Below, in pieces: positions 18,691 to 28,850 of a stretch of 64,000 nucleotides of DNA (position 1 is the first letter of the stretch; the number at the start of each line of letters is the position of its first letter). The translations under genes were made by a program, and so were the position numbers. This DNA comes from Candidatus Melainabacteria bacterium RIFCSPHIGHO2_02_FULL_34_12 (GTDB taxonomy: Bacteria > Cyanobacteriota > Vampirovibrionia > 2-02-FULL-35-15). Location of the stretch: contig MFRM01000017.1 of assembly GCA_001784555.1 (NCBI GenBank), forward strand, positions 40,020-104,019, read 5' to 3'. The notes below the pieces were generated by a model that did not search any database, was not told the DNA's origin, and worked only from the letters and a program-made list of their open reading frames with translations.

Positions 18691-20636
18691 TTTTCTAAAG
18701 TTTCTTCATATGACTGGGCAAACCAAACAGGGATTGGAGCTATAATTCTTTTTCCAATAAGCTTTTCATCTATCTTTTTTGCAAAATCAAAGAATGATGC
18801 CATATTAATAACTTTTCTTACATCAGTTAATTTATTTGCTCCTTTAAATTGTTCAAAAAAGTAATTGCAGCCTTTATATCTGACACCATCCTGACTTCCA
18901 TAGCTATAAGCACGGCAGGTAAAGGGTCTGTTTTCATATATATTACATTTGTTATCACCAAGGAAAGGGCATTCAAATACAAAATCAGTAGGGAATTCTT
19001 TATTTAAATCAAAACTTTCCCCATGCATAAATGGCGGTTCTTTGCCATATCTGTTCTTATACAGATTTACTATATCTCTGGAAACTTTATATATTTTATT
19101 TTTAATTTCATCACTTTGCCCAGAAAGCCAATCGTTCATATAAGAATATTCAATAAATGAAACATAAGGGAAAGTTTTTGTGCAACAATCCTGGCAACCA
19201 GTTTCAACACAAGTCATTGAGTTTAATCCATATTCCATGTCAAAAATGCTAATTAGTTTTTTGGTTTGTTCAAAAGCAATTCTTAGTAATTTGAAATTTT
19301 CATTTGTATTTTCCGAAATCTGGTAATTTAAGTCCAGATTTACAAGCTTACAGTGAAAACCCATATCTTTATCAGGTAAATATTTTTGCCTGTAGAGTAT
19401 AAGCTCTTTCTCTGCGGAATCCTCTAATCCTCTGATTCTATAGATCCAAGCCTTTATCCTATGGACCTCTTCATCGATGCATCCTGAAAGCATTTTCTCT
19501 GCCTTATCAAGCTCATTGTTTTTAATCAGCAACTCAGCTATATAAAGCTGCAAGAAAGGCAATACTGCAAAATAGCCTAATTCCTGAAATCTTTGAATTA
19601 GCAACTCTGCTGTAGTTTCTCGCTTTGAGTAAATTAATTTTTTAATTACTTCTATAATTTCTCTGGAAATCATTTTTTGATTTGGGAATTGTGCTTTATC
19701 TAATGAAGCACCCATAAAGGCTGAATATATAAAATACAGTGCTATAAATTGAGGCTCATACCCAGGAATTATTTTATTAAACGATTCGGAGAATTTTTCT
19801 GCATTCCCCATAATTAAATAAGACAACGAAATAAAAAGCAGTGCATTAGGATGTGTATTTTTTATGGCTAGCACTTCATTTAAGACCTGAACAGCTTTAT
19901 CATATTCTGACAAATGATAATGAATCATTCCCAAATAAAGATTTTTATTTATGTTGTCATCTGAAAGGATTTTATTAATGTGTTTATAAAGATCCAGAAT
20001 AGCTGTTTTATCATCCAAAAGCGTGAAGGCTGAATAAACGACATGGTAATTTTGAATTTCATAAGGAAAAGTATTTAATAGTTTAAATGAAAATCTGATC
20101 AGTCCTTTAAGTTTTGACTGGTAATAAAGCCGTTCCAGAATCCAAAACTTCTCAGGCTTTTTATTTTTCCAAAAAGCGTTATTAGAATTATTTTCTAAAT
20201 TGCTTTGATTAATTAACTCAGCAGTTTTTTGTCTTAGCTCCTCAGCATGATTCAACACTAATACAGACTTATCATCAGACAGCCACTTGACAATATCCAA
20301 AGAAAATAAAACAATATCCCATGCCTTATGTTCAAATGCAATCTCTGCAAACAGTAAATAATTTTTTGGATTAACCGGTTCAGCCTGACACGCAGACATA
20401 ACAAGATCACAGGCATAAGCAGGGTTTTTACTCTTTATTAAATCTGCCAAAAGACATTTTGATTTAACATATCCATGTGTTTTTTTTTCAAGAAAACTTA
20501 ATAAAAACTTTTCACGTTCATCTAAATCTGATATTAAGGCAGCTTCATTTACCAGATTTTCATCATTTTTTTTCTTTTCAATAGAAGCTTCAAGACCAGA
20601 TGATGTAACTCCTAATAATTCTAAGGATTTTTTCAT
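18672..20636 (-). CDS. TPR-like protein with C-terminal YkgJ-type cysteine-cluster domain
   Basis: C-terminal CVETGCQDCCTKTFPYVSFIEYSYM ... CPFLGDNKCNIYENRPFTCRAYSYGSQDGVRYKGCNYF; helical repeats upstream. Confidence 0.8.
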   Translation of the reverse strand: MKKSLELLGVTSSGLEASIEKKKNDENLVNEAALISDLDEREKFLLSFLEKKTHGYVKSKCLLADLIKSKNPAYACDLVMSACQAEPVNPKNYLLFAEIAFEHKAWDIVLFSLDIVKWLSDDKSVLVLNHAEELRQKTAELINQSNLENNSNNAFWKNKKPEKFWILERLYYQSKLKGLIRFSFKLLNTFPYEIQNYHVVYSAFTLLDDKTAILDLYKHINKILSDDNINKNLYLGMIHYHLSEYDKAVQVLNEVLAIKNTHPNALLFISLSYLIMGNAEKFSESFNKIIPGYEPQFIALYFIYSAFMGASLDKAQFPNQKMISREIIEVIKKLIYSKRETTAELLIQRFQELGYFAVLPFLQLYIAELLIKNNELDKAEKMLSGCIDEEVHRIKAWIYRIRGLEDSAEKELILYRQKYLPDKDMGFHCKLVNLDLNYQISENTNENFKLLRIAFEQTKKLISIFDMEYGLNSMTCVETGCQDCCTKTFPYVSFIEYSYMNDWLSGQSDEIKNKIYKVSRDIVNLYKNRYGKEPPFMHGESFDLNKEFPTDFVFECPFLGDNKCNIYENRPFTCRAYSYGSQDGVRYKGCNYFFEQFKGANKLTDVRKVINMASFFDFAKKIDEKLIGKRIIAPIPVWFAQSYEETLEKINRLL

Positions 20637-20761
20637 TTTTTCACTTTTTCACTTATAACCTCTTCTTAAAATTATCCCCATCAACCTTTAAGTATCACAG
20701 AAACAATTAAATATTTGAGATTAAAGTATAGAAAGAAAGAACTTGGCAGTTACCCCTAAAA

Positions 20762-20795
20762 AACAAAAAAGCCTGCAGAAGCAAGCTTTTTTGTT
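20762..20795 (-). terminator. intrinsic terminator-like hairpin downstream of the ferredoxin gene
   Basis: AACAAAAAAGC(20762-20772)/GCTTTTTTGTT(20785-20795) with TGC/GCA inner pairs and AGAA loop. Confidence 0.75.
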
Positions 20796-20814
20796 AATTT
20801 TATGCTTTCCCTGA

Positions 20815-21051
20815 TTAATAGACTTGTTTACTTGGCTCCCAGGTATCTAGAATAGCTCCTTCTACTGGACAGGCAGCTAAACAAGCACCACAATCTATGC
20901 ATGTTTCATTATCTATATATGTGTAATCTGTACTCTTTTTATTTTTTTTCTTTTGTCCGTCTTTTTCAACCCAGTGTATGCAATCCACCGGACATACTGG
21001 TATACAATCAGCTTTTGCTTCACAGATATCACTAACTATCGTATAAGACAT
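20815..21051 (-). CDS. 4Fe-4S dicluster ferredoxin
   Basis: CEAKADCIPVCPVDCIHW and CIDCGACLAACPVEGAI. Confidence 0.93.
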   Translation of the reverse strand: MSYTIVSDICEAKADCIPVCPVDCIHWVEKDGQKKKNKKSTDYTYIDNETCIDCGACLAACPVEGAILDTWEPSKQVY

Positions 21052-21507
21052 TTTATTTCTCCTCTTCTCTGAACAACCTTTATAGCGTGGGAATTTACAG
21101 TTTCCCAGTAACTATCATAATCAAAATTAACAAATTTGACTTTGATTATTAACTTTACAAGCATAAACCAAAAAGAACTAATTACTAATTAATTGATAAC
21201 AATTCTTATGTAAGTTATTACTTGGCTGTTTGACGTTCTCAGCTCTTTTATAGAAAGGGCTGGCAACCTATGCATCGTCCTGCAAATGAATTAAACAAGC
21301 CTCAGGGTTTTATACTTTGTTTCATATAAAGAATCACATATAAATATAAAAAAATTATGAAGATTTAATAGGATATAACTATTTTTATATAAACTCAAAA
21401 GCTAAGGACTGCATCCTAGAAATAATTAAAACAACATGAATATACAGTCAATAAGGAATTTTTTGGCATATAACTATAATTGAAAAATATAGAAAGAGGA
21501 GTTAAAA

Positions 21508-23439
21508 ATGGGAAAGCTAATAGGAATTGACTTAGGAACTACAAATTCAGTTGTAGCTGTTATGGAAGCAGGAAAGTCTACTGTAATTCCTAATGCAGAA
21601 GGCAACAGAACTACTCCTTCTGTAGTTGCTTTCTTAAAGTCAGGAGAAAGAGCCGTAGGTCAAATTGCAAAAAGGCAAAGAGAATTAAATCCTGAAAAAA
21701 CTGTTTCAAGTATTAAAAGATTTATGGGGCATACTTATGATGAAACAGAACAAGAAAGAAAATATGTTTCATATAAAACAAAAAAAGCAAAAGACAATGC
21801 TGTAATTGTAGATATTGAAGAAAAAGAATATACCCCTCAGGAAGTATCAGCAATGATTCTTCGAAAATTGAAAGAAGATGCTGAAAAATACATTGGCGAG
21901 AAGGTAAGTGCAGCAGTAATAACTGTTCCGGCATATTTTAATGACAGTCAAAGACAAGCTACCAAGGATGCAGGAACCATAGCAGGCCTAGATGTTTTAA
22001 GAATTATAAACGAACCAACGGCAGCAGCACTTGCCTATGGGCTTGATAAAAAAGAAGATGAAACAATTCTGGTCTTTGACCTTGGCGGAGGAACCTTTGA
22101 CGTCAGTATTTTAGAAGTAGGAGATGGGGTATTTGAAGTAAAATCCACAAGCGGTGACTCAAGACTTGGCGGAGATGATTTTGATCAAAAAATCGTAAAC
22201 TGGATAGCAGATGAATTCCATAGACTTGAAGGCATTGACCTAAGAAAAGACAGGCAGGCACTGCAAAGACTTACTGAAGCTGCAGAAAAAGCAAAAATTG
22301 AATTATCCAGCCTAACAGAAACTACAATTAGTTTGCCATTTATTACAGCAGATCAAAATGGACCAAAACATCTTGAAATGAAGCTTGCAAGGGCAAAATT
22401 CGAAGATCTCTGTCATGATTTATTTGAACGTGTTAAAGGCCCTCTAAAGAGAGCATTAGATGATGCAAGAATCACCACCAGTGAAATTGATGAAATAGTA
22501 TTAGTAGGTGGTTCTACTAGAATTCCTGCAGTTGTTAAACTTGTAAAAGATTTTACCGGCAAAGAACCTAATCAAGGGGTAAATCCTGATGAAGTAGTTG
22601 CTGTAGGTGCAGCAATTCAAGCAGGTATTTTAGGTGGAGAAGTAAAAGATGTAGTATTACTTGATGTTACTCCTCTTAGTTTCGGAATTGAAACATTAGG
22701 TGGAGTTTTTACCAAACTTATCGACAGAAATACTACTATTCCTACCAGAAAATCAGAAATATTCAGTACAGCTGATGACAATCAAACCAGAGTTGACATT
22801 AAAGTTTTTCAGGGAGAAAGACCAATAGCATCTGATAATAAACTACTTGGAGAATTCCATCTTGAAGGAATATCATCTGCGCCAAGAGGCATACCTAAAA
22901 TCGAAGTTACTTTTGATATAGATGCTAATGGGATTTTAAGCGTTACTGCAAAAGATCAGGCAACAAGTAAAGAGCAAAAAATAACAATTACAGCATCTAC
23001 AAACTTATCAAAAAATGAAATTGACAAGATGGTCAAAGAAGCAGAATCACATTCTTCCGAAGACCAAAAACGTAAAGAAGAAATTGAAGAAAGAAACAAA
23101 GCAGACAGTCTGGTTTACAGGGTTGAAAGACAACTTTCAGAATTGAAAGATACTCCTTCAATCCCTGAAAAGTCAAAAGTTGAACAATCTTTAAACGAAC
23201 TCAGGCAGGCAATAAAAGACAATGCAGACATAAATAAGATCAAACGTCTTACCAATGATCTTCAGGAAGCTGTTTATACTCTTACTACAAAAGTATCCCA
23301 ACAACAAGGTCAAGATCGTCAAGATCAGCAAAAAAGTACTGAAAACACCAGTGACGAAGAACCTGTTGGTGCAAAAAAATCCACTACAAATGGCGGCGAC
23401 GATGATGTAATTGATGCTGAATTTAAACCCTCTAACTAA
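21508..23439 (+). CDS. dnaK: chaperone DnaK (Hsp70)
   Basis: [80 protein letters not shown] upstream. Confidence 0.98.
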   Translation: MGKLIGIDLGTTNSVVAVMEAGKSTVIPNAEGNRTTPSVVAFLKSGERAVGQIAKRQRELNPEKTVSSIKRFMGHTYDETEQERKYVSYKTKKAKDNAVIVDIEEKEYTPQEVSAMILRKLKEDAEKYIGEKVSAAVITVPAYFNDSQRQATKDAGTIAGLDVLRIINEPTAAALAYGLDKKEDETILVFDLGGGTFDVSILEVGDGVFEVKSTSGDSRLGGDDFDQKIVNWIADEFHRLEGIDLRKDRQALQRLTEAAEKAKIELSSLTETTISLPFITADQNGPKHLEMKLARAKFEDLCHDLFERVKGPLKRALDDARITTSEIDEIVLVGGSTRIPAVVKLVKDFTGKEPNQGVNPDEVVAVGAAIQAGILGGEVKDVVLLDVTPLSFGIETLGGVFTKLIDRNTTIPTRKSEIFSTADDNQTRVDIKVFQGERPIASDNKLLGEFHLEGISSAPRGIPKIEVTFDIDANGILSVTAKDQATSKEQKITITASTNLSKNEIDKMVKEAESHSSEDQKRKEEIEERNKADSLVYRVERQLSELKDTPSIPEKSKVEQSLNELRQAIKDNADINKIKRLTNDLQEAVYTLTTKVSQQQGQDRQDQQKSTENTSDEEPVGAKKSTTNGGDDDVIDAEFKPSN

Positions 23440-23449
23440 GATCCACAAT

Positions 23450-25309
23450 ATGCTTCATATAAACCTACTCTGCCATAGAATTAAATATTTGGCAGCATGC
23501 ATTTACATTACCTCAGTAATAATTACTATTTCTTCTTGTGCAAATGCACAGGTTCAATTACCATTGCCAGGTAACTTTAATAATCTTACTCTTAATGGCA
23601 GAGCATTAGAAAAGACTTTTGACTTTGAAGTAAATGAAGCTTCAAGTCCAATAACACAGAATTTTACACTCGATAAAACTGGTGTTATTTTACATTTAAA
23701 ACCAGCTCCAAAGATCAAAGATGAAAATACCACCTTAAAAATCATAGATGAAAACGGTACAGAAGTACAAACTTATAAATATATAGATAACACCTTATTT
23801 GGACTTGTTGATCCAGCTAAAACATATTCAATTATTCAGCATATAAAGCCTGACTGTACAAATATTACAAACAACCTAAATCTTCCTTCCGAAAATTTGA
23901 TCTGTCCTGATTATGAAGAGTTCAAAATATATGGAAATATAATGATATCTTCCGACACCAGCCTTAGAATCAGGCTTCAGTCCCCTTCAGAGTATTACTC
24001 TGCTTCAGTAAGCTTGCCGGAGAATAGTTCTCAGGCTGAAAATTTTAAATTTGTTGAAATTAAAAAGAATTTTAATACCACTGATACAACAAACAATTTC
24101 CAAAATAACCAGGAGAATATTGCAAACCTGCTTGGAATTGGAAAAGGTGGTATTTGCATAGCTGGAAGTTTAACCACAAAAAATCCAAAAGAAATAACTG
24201 ACTGTTTATTCAACAATCCAAATATAAATTCAATATTTTATTTTAAAGATAATTTTAATAACAAACAAATGCAAAACGAATCAACGAATCTTGTGTTTTC
24301 ATATATTCCAAGAATATTTGAAAAGTCAGGATTTTCATATTTTTTTAAATACGACGAGAGCTTTTTAACATCAAATCCAGGCAAAGAAATAATAGATTCT
24401 GAAAGCTCAGAGAATCTTAGTTTTGAAAGTTATCTTTCCTCTACAACATTAAAGCTTGGAAACTTTAACAATTCTAAGACAAAAATCAATAAGAATAGTT
24501 ACAAATTAAACACTCCTCTTGAGGTAGATAAAAATCTTATTAAAGTTACCTTTAATATTCCGCTGGACAACCTGGAAAGTATTGTAAGCCCTTATTCCGA
24601 TCAAAACAAAAAAAGCGTCCTGTCAAATCTTACAATTTCAGGGAATGACAATATAAACATAAATAAATTCACCATTTCAACAGACAATAATGTTTTAATT
24701 CAGAATCTTATCGAGCCTGAAGAAGCAAGCAGAAATCAATCAATACCTGCTGATGAACCCTTAAATAGTCCACTCAGTGATTTAAAAATCACTACTTATT
24801 TAAAAGCTGATATTTACACAATAAGCACAATAAAAACTTATAGTTCTGTTGAGCAAAATATAGCACCCAGCGTTAATGAAAAGGGCAAGCCCATTGAAAC
24901 AATAAACAACAAATCATTTCTTCAATTATTGATTACTAAAACCTTTTCGCCAACTGATCTTTCAGAACCAAATATAAATCTAGACCTAAATAGTTCGTCT
25001 CTCTTATTAAAAGATAATTCCTTAACTGAACAATTTACATTATCAGGATTTCTTGCCCCACCAGATTTTAGACCGGTAATAGAAGAAAACTATAGGGCTA
25101 ATATAAGTCTATTTAAGACCTTTGACATAGGAAACAATAATTTAATAACAATTAAATATGCAGATTTAAGAACAAAAGACGAATCCAAACTTGTAAATTT
25201 TTTCAATATTCCATTTATCCCAAAAGGAATTTATAAAGTTGAAATATTGTTTAATGGAGACAGAGAATTATTTTTTGAAATTGCTAATGTTAAAAATAAG
25301 CAAAAATAG
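23450..25309 (+). CDS. hypothetical exported protein (probable start at ATG 23450; ORF track start 23411 overlaps dnaK)
   Basis: N-terminal hydrophobic signal YLAACIYITSVIITISSCANAQ, Ser/Asn-rich mature region. Confidence 0.7.
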   Translation: MLHINLLCHRIKYLAACIYITSVIITISSCANAQVQLPLPGNFNNLTLNGRALEKTFDFEVNEASSPITQNFTLDKTGVILHLKPAPKIKDENTTLKIIDENGTEVQTYKYIDNTLFGLVDPAKTYSIIQHIKPDCTNITNNLNLPSENLICPDYEEFKIYGNIMISSDTSLRIRLQSPSEYYSASVSLPENSSQAENFKFVEIKKNFNTTDTTNNFQNNQENIANLLGIGKGGICIAGSLTTKNPKEITDCLFNNPNINSIFYFKDNFNNKQMQNESTNLVFSYIPRIFEKSGFSYFFKYDESFLTSNPGKEIIDSESSENLSFESYLSSTTLKLGNFNNSKTKINKNSYKLNTPLEVDKNLIKVTFNIPLDNLESIVSPYSDQNKKSVLSNLTISGNDNININKFTISTDNNVLIQNLIEPEEASRNQSIPADEPLNSPLSDLKITTYLKADIYTISTIKTYSSVEQNIAPSVNEKGKPIETINNKSFLQLLITKTFSPTDLSEPNINLDLNSSSLLLKDNSLTEQFTLSGFLAPPDFRPVIEENYRANISLFKTFDIGNNNLITIKYADLRTKDESKLVNFFNIPFIPKGIYKVEILFNGDRELFFEIANVKNKQK

Positions 25310-25473
25310 TCAAGCTTAATCTTACATTTAATGTATATATACGATTTGAGGAATCTTTGATTTATCGCTTAAATATTAAACCATTTTAAATATTGCAATG
25401 GTTTGCAAATCTTATTGTAATCTAATAATTAGCACTATATTCGCTCCATAAAATAATTGAAATTAAGTTTACT

Positions 25474-26745
25474 ATGCTAGAACCAATAGGACAAACACCA
25501 CCAAAAAGACCAAAAGCTTCAGTCCTTCCAAGAGCACTTGTCAAAAGAATTACAATGAAACCCCCTCCTCCACCTAGAGAACTCTCACCTAGTGAGCTCT
25601 TAGCAAAAGAAGAGAAAGAAAAGAAAGCAGAGAGAGAACGGCAGAGAGAACATGATAGATTGCATATGAACCCAGCAGAATTTAAGATAAAAGAAGAATT
25701 AGGTGCTGTGGGATATAAATGGTTACTTACTATGAGAAGCGTTTATCGCGGTTATTATGTAAGAGGCCTTTTTTTACTACATGATTTAGTTAGTGAGGTG
25801 TGGGAAGATTACAAAGTCTTAATGACGAATAAATATGATCTTATTGATCGTACATTTAGTTATTCTGAAAATTGGAGAGAATTAGTTGGTCAAAGAGAAA
25901 AGGAAAGAACGATCGGACCATTTGATCCACATCGCGGATATACTCTACATTATCAACAACTTGCAATGGCTAGCTTTAGAACAGGAATTCTTGAACAACT
26001 AGAAATAAAGGGAAGTCAGTATAGAGAAAATCCTGATCCAAGATTAGGTGTTGGTTTTCCACCTGGTCATATTTGTCAAACAGATTTTGAAAGGCTAGCG
26101 AAGGAATGTCCTGCTAAAAGAGCTCCTTTAAATAGAATCTATGATTTAACACATAGAATTGATACTAATCTTTCTATCCTTGCACAAATGTCTGATCTGT
26201 TTCTCCCTGAGAAAGAACAAAACGATGTTAATCGTTCTATCGAGGCAGGAATGCTGAAGCTGCTTGTTACCGTTTCACCAGCTGGTAAGTGGACCCCTGC
26301 TACTGCAGAAGAAGAGAGAGAATTTTTATCAGCTGTACCTGATAACAGGCTTACTCTAGAAGAATTTGAACTGTTTCATACGCTGTCCACTAAGATTGAA
26401 GTATTCGAAGAAGCTGATGGTGCTCATTATGCTGATTGTAAGATTCCATCAAAGACTAGTAAATTATTGATAAATTTTGCTGCATGTTGTAGAGAAGCTG
26501 CAAAATTGTGGAAGGGAAGATTAGAAGATCAGAATACAGACTTTGGAATATTAAATTTATGTATGTCACAAGGAGAATCAGAGCTTTTTGATTTTGCCTA
26601 TGGACCTCTGTGGATACTTATGAATAAGGAAAATTTAATAGATGTCTTTGGTATTAAAGAAATCCATTTCCAAGTTCAAGACCCTAATTGCAAATTCGAA
26701 TGGGACGAACGGTCTGGTTGTTTCAAACCTAAAAAACCAAGATAA
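25474..26745 (+). CDS. hypothetical protein with Pro/Lys-rich N-terminus, 423 aa
   Basis: Complete ORF; MKPPPPPRELSPSELLAKEEKEKKAERERQREHD; no recognised domain. Confidence 0.65.
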   Translation: MLEPIGQTPPKRPKASVLPRALVKRITMKPPPPPRELSPSELLAKEEKEKKAERERQREHDRLHMNPAEFKIKEELGAVGYKWLLTMRSVYRGYYVRGLFLLHDLVSEVWEDYKVLMTNKYDLIDRTFSYSENWRELVGQREKERTIGPFDPHRGYTLHYQQLAMASFRTGILEQLEIKGSQYRENPDPRLGVGFPPGHICQTDFERLAKECPAKRAPLNRIYDLTHRIDTNLSILAQMSDLFLPEKEQNDVNRSIEAGMLKLLVTVSPAGKWTPATAEEEREFLSAVPDNRLTLEEFELFHTLSTKIEVFEEADGAHYADCKIPSKTSKLLINFAACCREAAKLWKGRLEDQNTDFGILNLCMSQGESELFDFAYGPLWILMNKENLIDVFGIKEIHFQVQDPNCKFEWDERSGCFKPKKPR

Positions 26746-26761
26746 TTAAAATTACTTAGCT

Positions 26762-27781
26762 TTAAGCTGGAGCTAATACCTTAATCAAGCGATCAATCTC
26801 TTTTACTAGATTTCTAAAGTTCTCAAAGTTTAATGTTTGTGGCCCATCTGATAATGCTTTTTCAGGTTCAGGATGAACCTCGATAATTAATCCATGTGCA
26901 CCTGCCACTACGGCTGCCTTAGCAAGCGGTGCAACCAGATTCCATTTTCCTGTAGCATGACTTGGATCAAATATAACTGGAAGGTGTGAAAGTCTTTTAA
27001 TTACAGGAATTGCTGCTATGTCTGCAGTATTTCTCGTATATTTATTATCAAATGTTCGAATTCCTCTTTCGCACATAATAATTTGTGTATTTCCTTTGTC
27101 CATAATTCTCTCAGCAGCAAGAAGCCATTCATCAATGGTAGCTGCTAAACCTCTTTTAAGTAAAACTGGCTTGTTTGTTTTTCCTATCTCATTTAGCAAG
27201 GTAAAATTCTGCATGTTTCTTGCCCCAACCTGTAAAATGTCAGTGAAGTTACATATCATTTCTAAGTCTCTTGCATCCATAATCTCAGTAACAACTGCAA
27301 GCCCAGTCTCTTTCCTGGCAACATCAAGAAATTCAAGTCCTAATTTACCCAACCCTTCAAAAGCCCTGGGTCCGGTACGTGGCTTAAATGCACCACCTCT
27401 TAAAACTTTTGCACCACATTCTTTAGCAACATTTGCAATAGCCAGGAGATTTTCTTGGTTTTCTACACTACAAGGACCTGCAATAATTACAGGAGGATTA
27501 TCTCCGCCAAATTTAATATTTTTACCAACAGTTACAACAGTATCTAAGTGATGTGCATCTCTACTGGCAAGCTTAAACGGAACTTGGATTCTTTGTACTG
27601 TTCTTACACCTTCAAGAATTTCAAATTGATCAGTTGAATATTTTGATGTTTCTCCAATTGCAGCAATGACAGTCTGAACAACACCCTTATTTAAAATTGT
27701 TTTCATTCCGAGATCATGTATATGTTTAACTACTTTATCTACCTGCTCTTGCGTAGATTCCGGTTCCATAATAATAATCAT
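26762..27781 (-). CDS. aroF: 3-deoxy-7-phosphoheptulonate synthase (DAHP synthase, AroF/AroA-beta type with N-terminal regulatory domain)
   Basis: VIIAGPCSVENQENLLAIA, GAKVLRGGAFKPRTGPRAFEGLG, LQVGARNMQNFTLL, IFDPSHATGKW. Confidence 0.95.
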   Translation of the reverse strand: MIIIMEPESTQEQVDKVVKHIHDLGMKTILNKGVVQTVIAAIGETSKYSTDQFEILEGVRTVQRIQVPFKLASRDAHHLDTVVTVGKNIKFGGDNPPVIIAGPCSVENQENLLAIANVAKECGAKVLRGGAFKPRTGPRAFEGLGKLGLEFLDVARKETGLAVVTEIMDARDLEMICNFTDILQVGARNMQNFTLLNEIGKTNKPVLLKRGLAATIDEWLLAAERIMDKGNTQIIMCERGIRTFDNKYTRNTADIAAIPVIKRLSHLPVIFDPSHATGKWNLVAPLAKAAVVAGAHGLIIEVHPEPEKALSDGPQTLNFENFRNLVKEIDRLIKVLAPA

Positions 27782-27919
27782 TCTTATTTCCTCACTTTTA
27801 GCCTATAAAAATAAGCGTAGGTCAATAATAAAACCTGATTTATAAAATCACTAATATCTAAATGTTTTGTTAATAATTACTTCTTGGATATTACTATTTA
27901 AGGCTTAATGGCTTATTTA

Positions 27920-28123
27920 TTAGGATTTTTGATTTGGTTGTGTTTTTTCTTGCTTTAAACGTGTAGCGTACTCGGCTAGATTTAAAATGGGTGACTCATT
28001 ATCATCAGGGGGCATATACTGTGATATTCTGTTGCTGCCGTCCCTCGAAAATGAACTTCTGTCGTGATTAGCACCTATTGCTGCAATTATATCTTTTTGA
28101 CTTGTAGTTGGTCTTATTATCAT
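27920..28123 (-). CDS. small hypothetical protein, 67 aa
   Basis: ORF only. Confidence 0.4.
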   Translation of the reverse strand: MIIRPTTSQKDIIAAIGANHDRSSFSRDGSNRISQYMPPDDNESPILNLAEYATRLKQEKTQPNQKS

Positions 28124-28270
28124 ATTTTAATTGTATTCTTCATTAATTACCCAAGTCATCATTCTACAGTATAGTATTTAAAATTATTTATAAGCTTAAT
28201 ATTATTTTTAGGTTCTAATATACTATAAATATAATAAGTTTAATTGATATATCTTCATTTTATTTATGTT

Positions 28271-28735
28271 TTATTCTCCTGTATATATTTTTAATCTATA
28301 CAGATTGTCTCTTTCTGGACCTGAATTTTTATTTGAACTTACAGGTGGGAAATTGTCAACTTCAAGAACATTTGCATAATTATCTTGACTAGAAATACTT
28401 TCAGCTTTTAAATTTTGATCGTTCATTTGAATAAGGCCAAATATCATTGCCAGAGCTGCTGTAGAAACTAACTGTAACTTAACTCTAGAAAGAGCAAGAA
28501 GAATCTTTTCAAAAGAAAATATTCCTTTAAAAGCTGCCCATGCAGATATTCCAGATATGCCGGCTGCAACAACTACTGCTGCTGTTCTCTCAGGGGTTAA
28601 AGTAGAAGCTACCAAAGCTCTTTCAAATAAATTCATTTGAGGCATTCTGTCTACTGTGTCATCGCTATGCAAAGGACGTTGTGTAAATCGTACAACTCGA
28701 TCAGAAAAAGATTTATTCGGCCCAGAAATTTTCAT
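28271..28735 (-). CDS. small hypothetical membrane protein, 154 aa
   Basis: Two hydrophobic segments (AAVVVAAGISGISAWAAF; LVSTAALAMIFGLIQM). Confidence 0.6.
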   Translation of the reverse strand: MKISGPNKSFSDRVVRFTQRPLHSDDTVDRMPQMNLFERALVASTLTPERTAAVVVAAGISGISAWAAFKGIFSFEKILLALSRVKLQLVSTAALAMIFGLIQMNDQNLKAESISSQDNYANVLEVDNFPPVSSNKNSGPERDNLYRLKIYTGE

Positions 28736-28850
28736 GACTTCAATCTATGAATGCTTTGAAAATTTTTTGTTTCCAAATGAAATTTAGTAGTAGTAGAGGA
28801 AATGTCGATACGCTAGGGATGGGGTGAGAGTTATTTGAGTAATTAAGCAA

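Noticed and set aside
21160-21340. Possible 6S RNA call upstream of dnaK
   Set aside because: I could not match a full 6S consensus by eye, so it is listed only as a region to scan and not as an ncRNA feature.
27018-27551. 177-aa plus-strand ORF
   Set aside because: Lies entirely antisense to the clear aroF coding sequence; no motif or RBS of its own noted.
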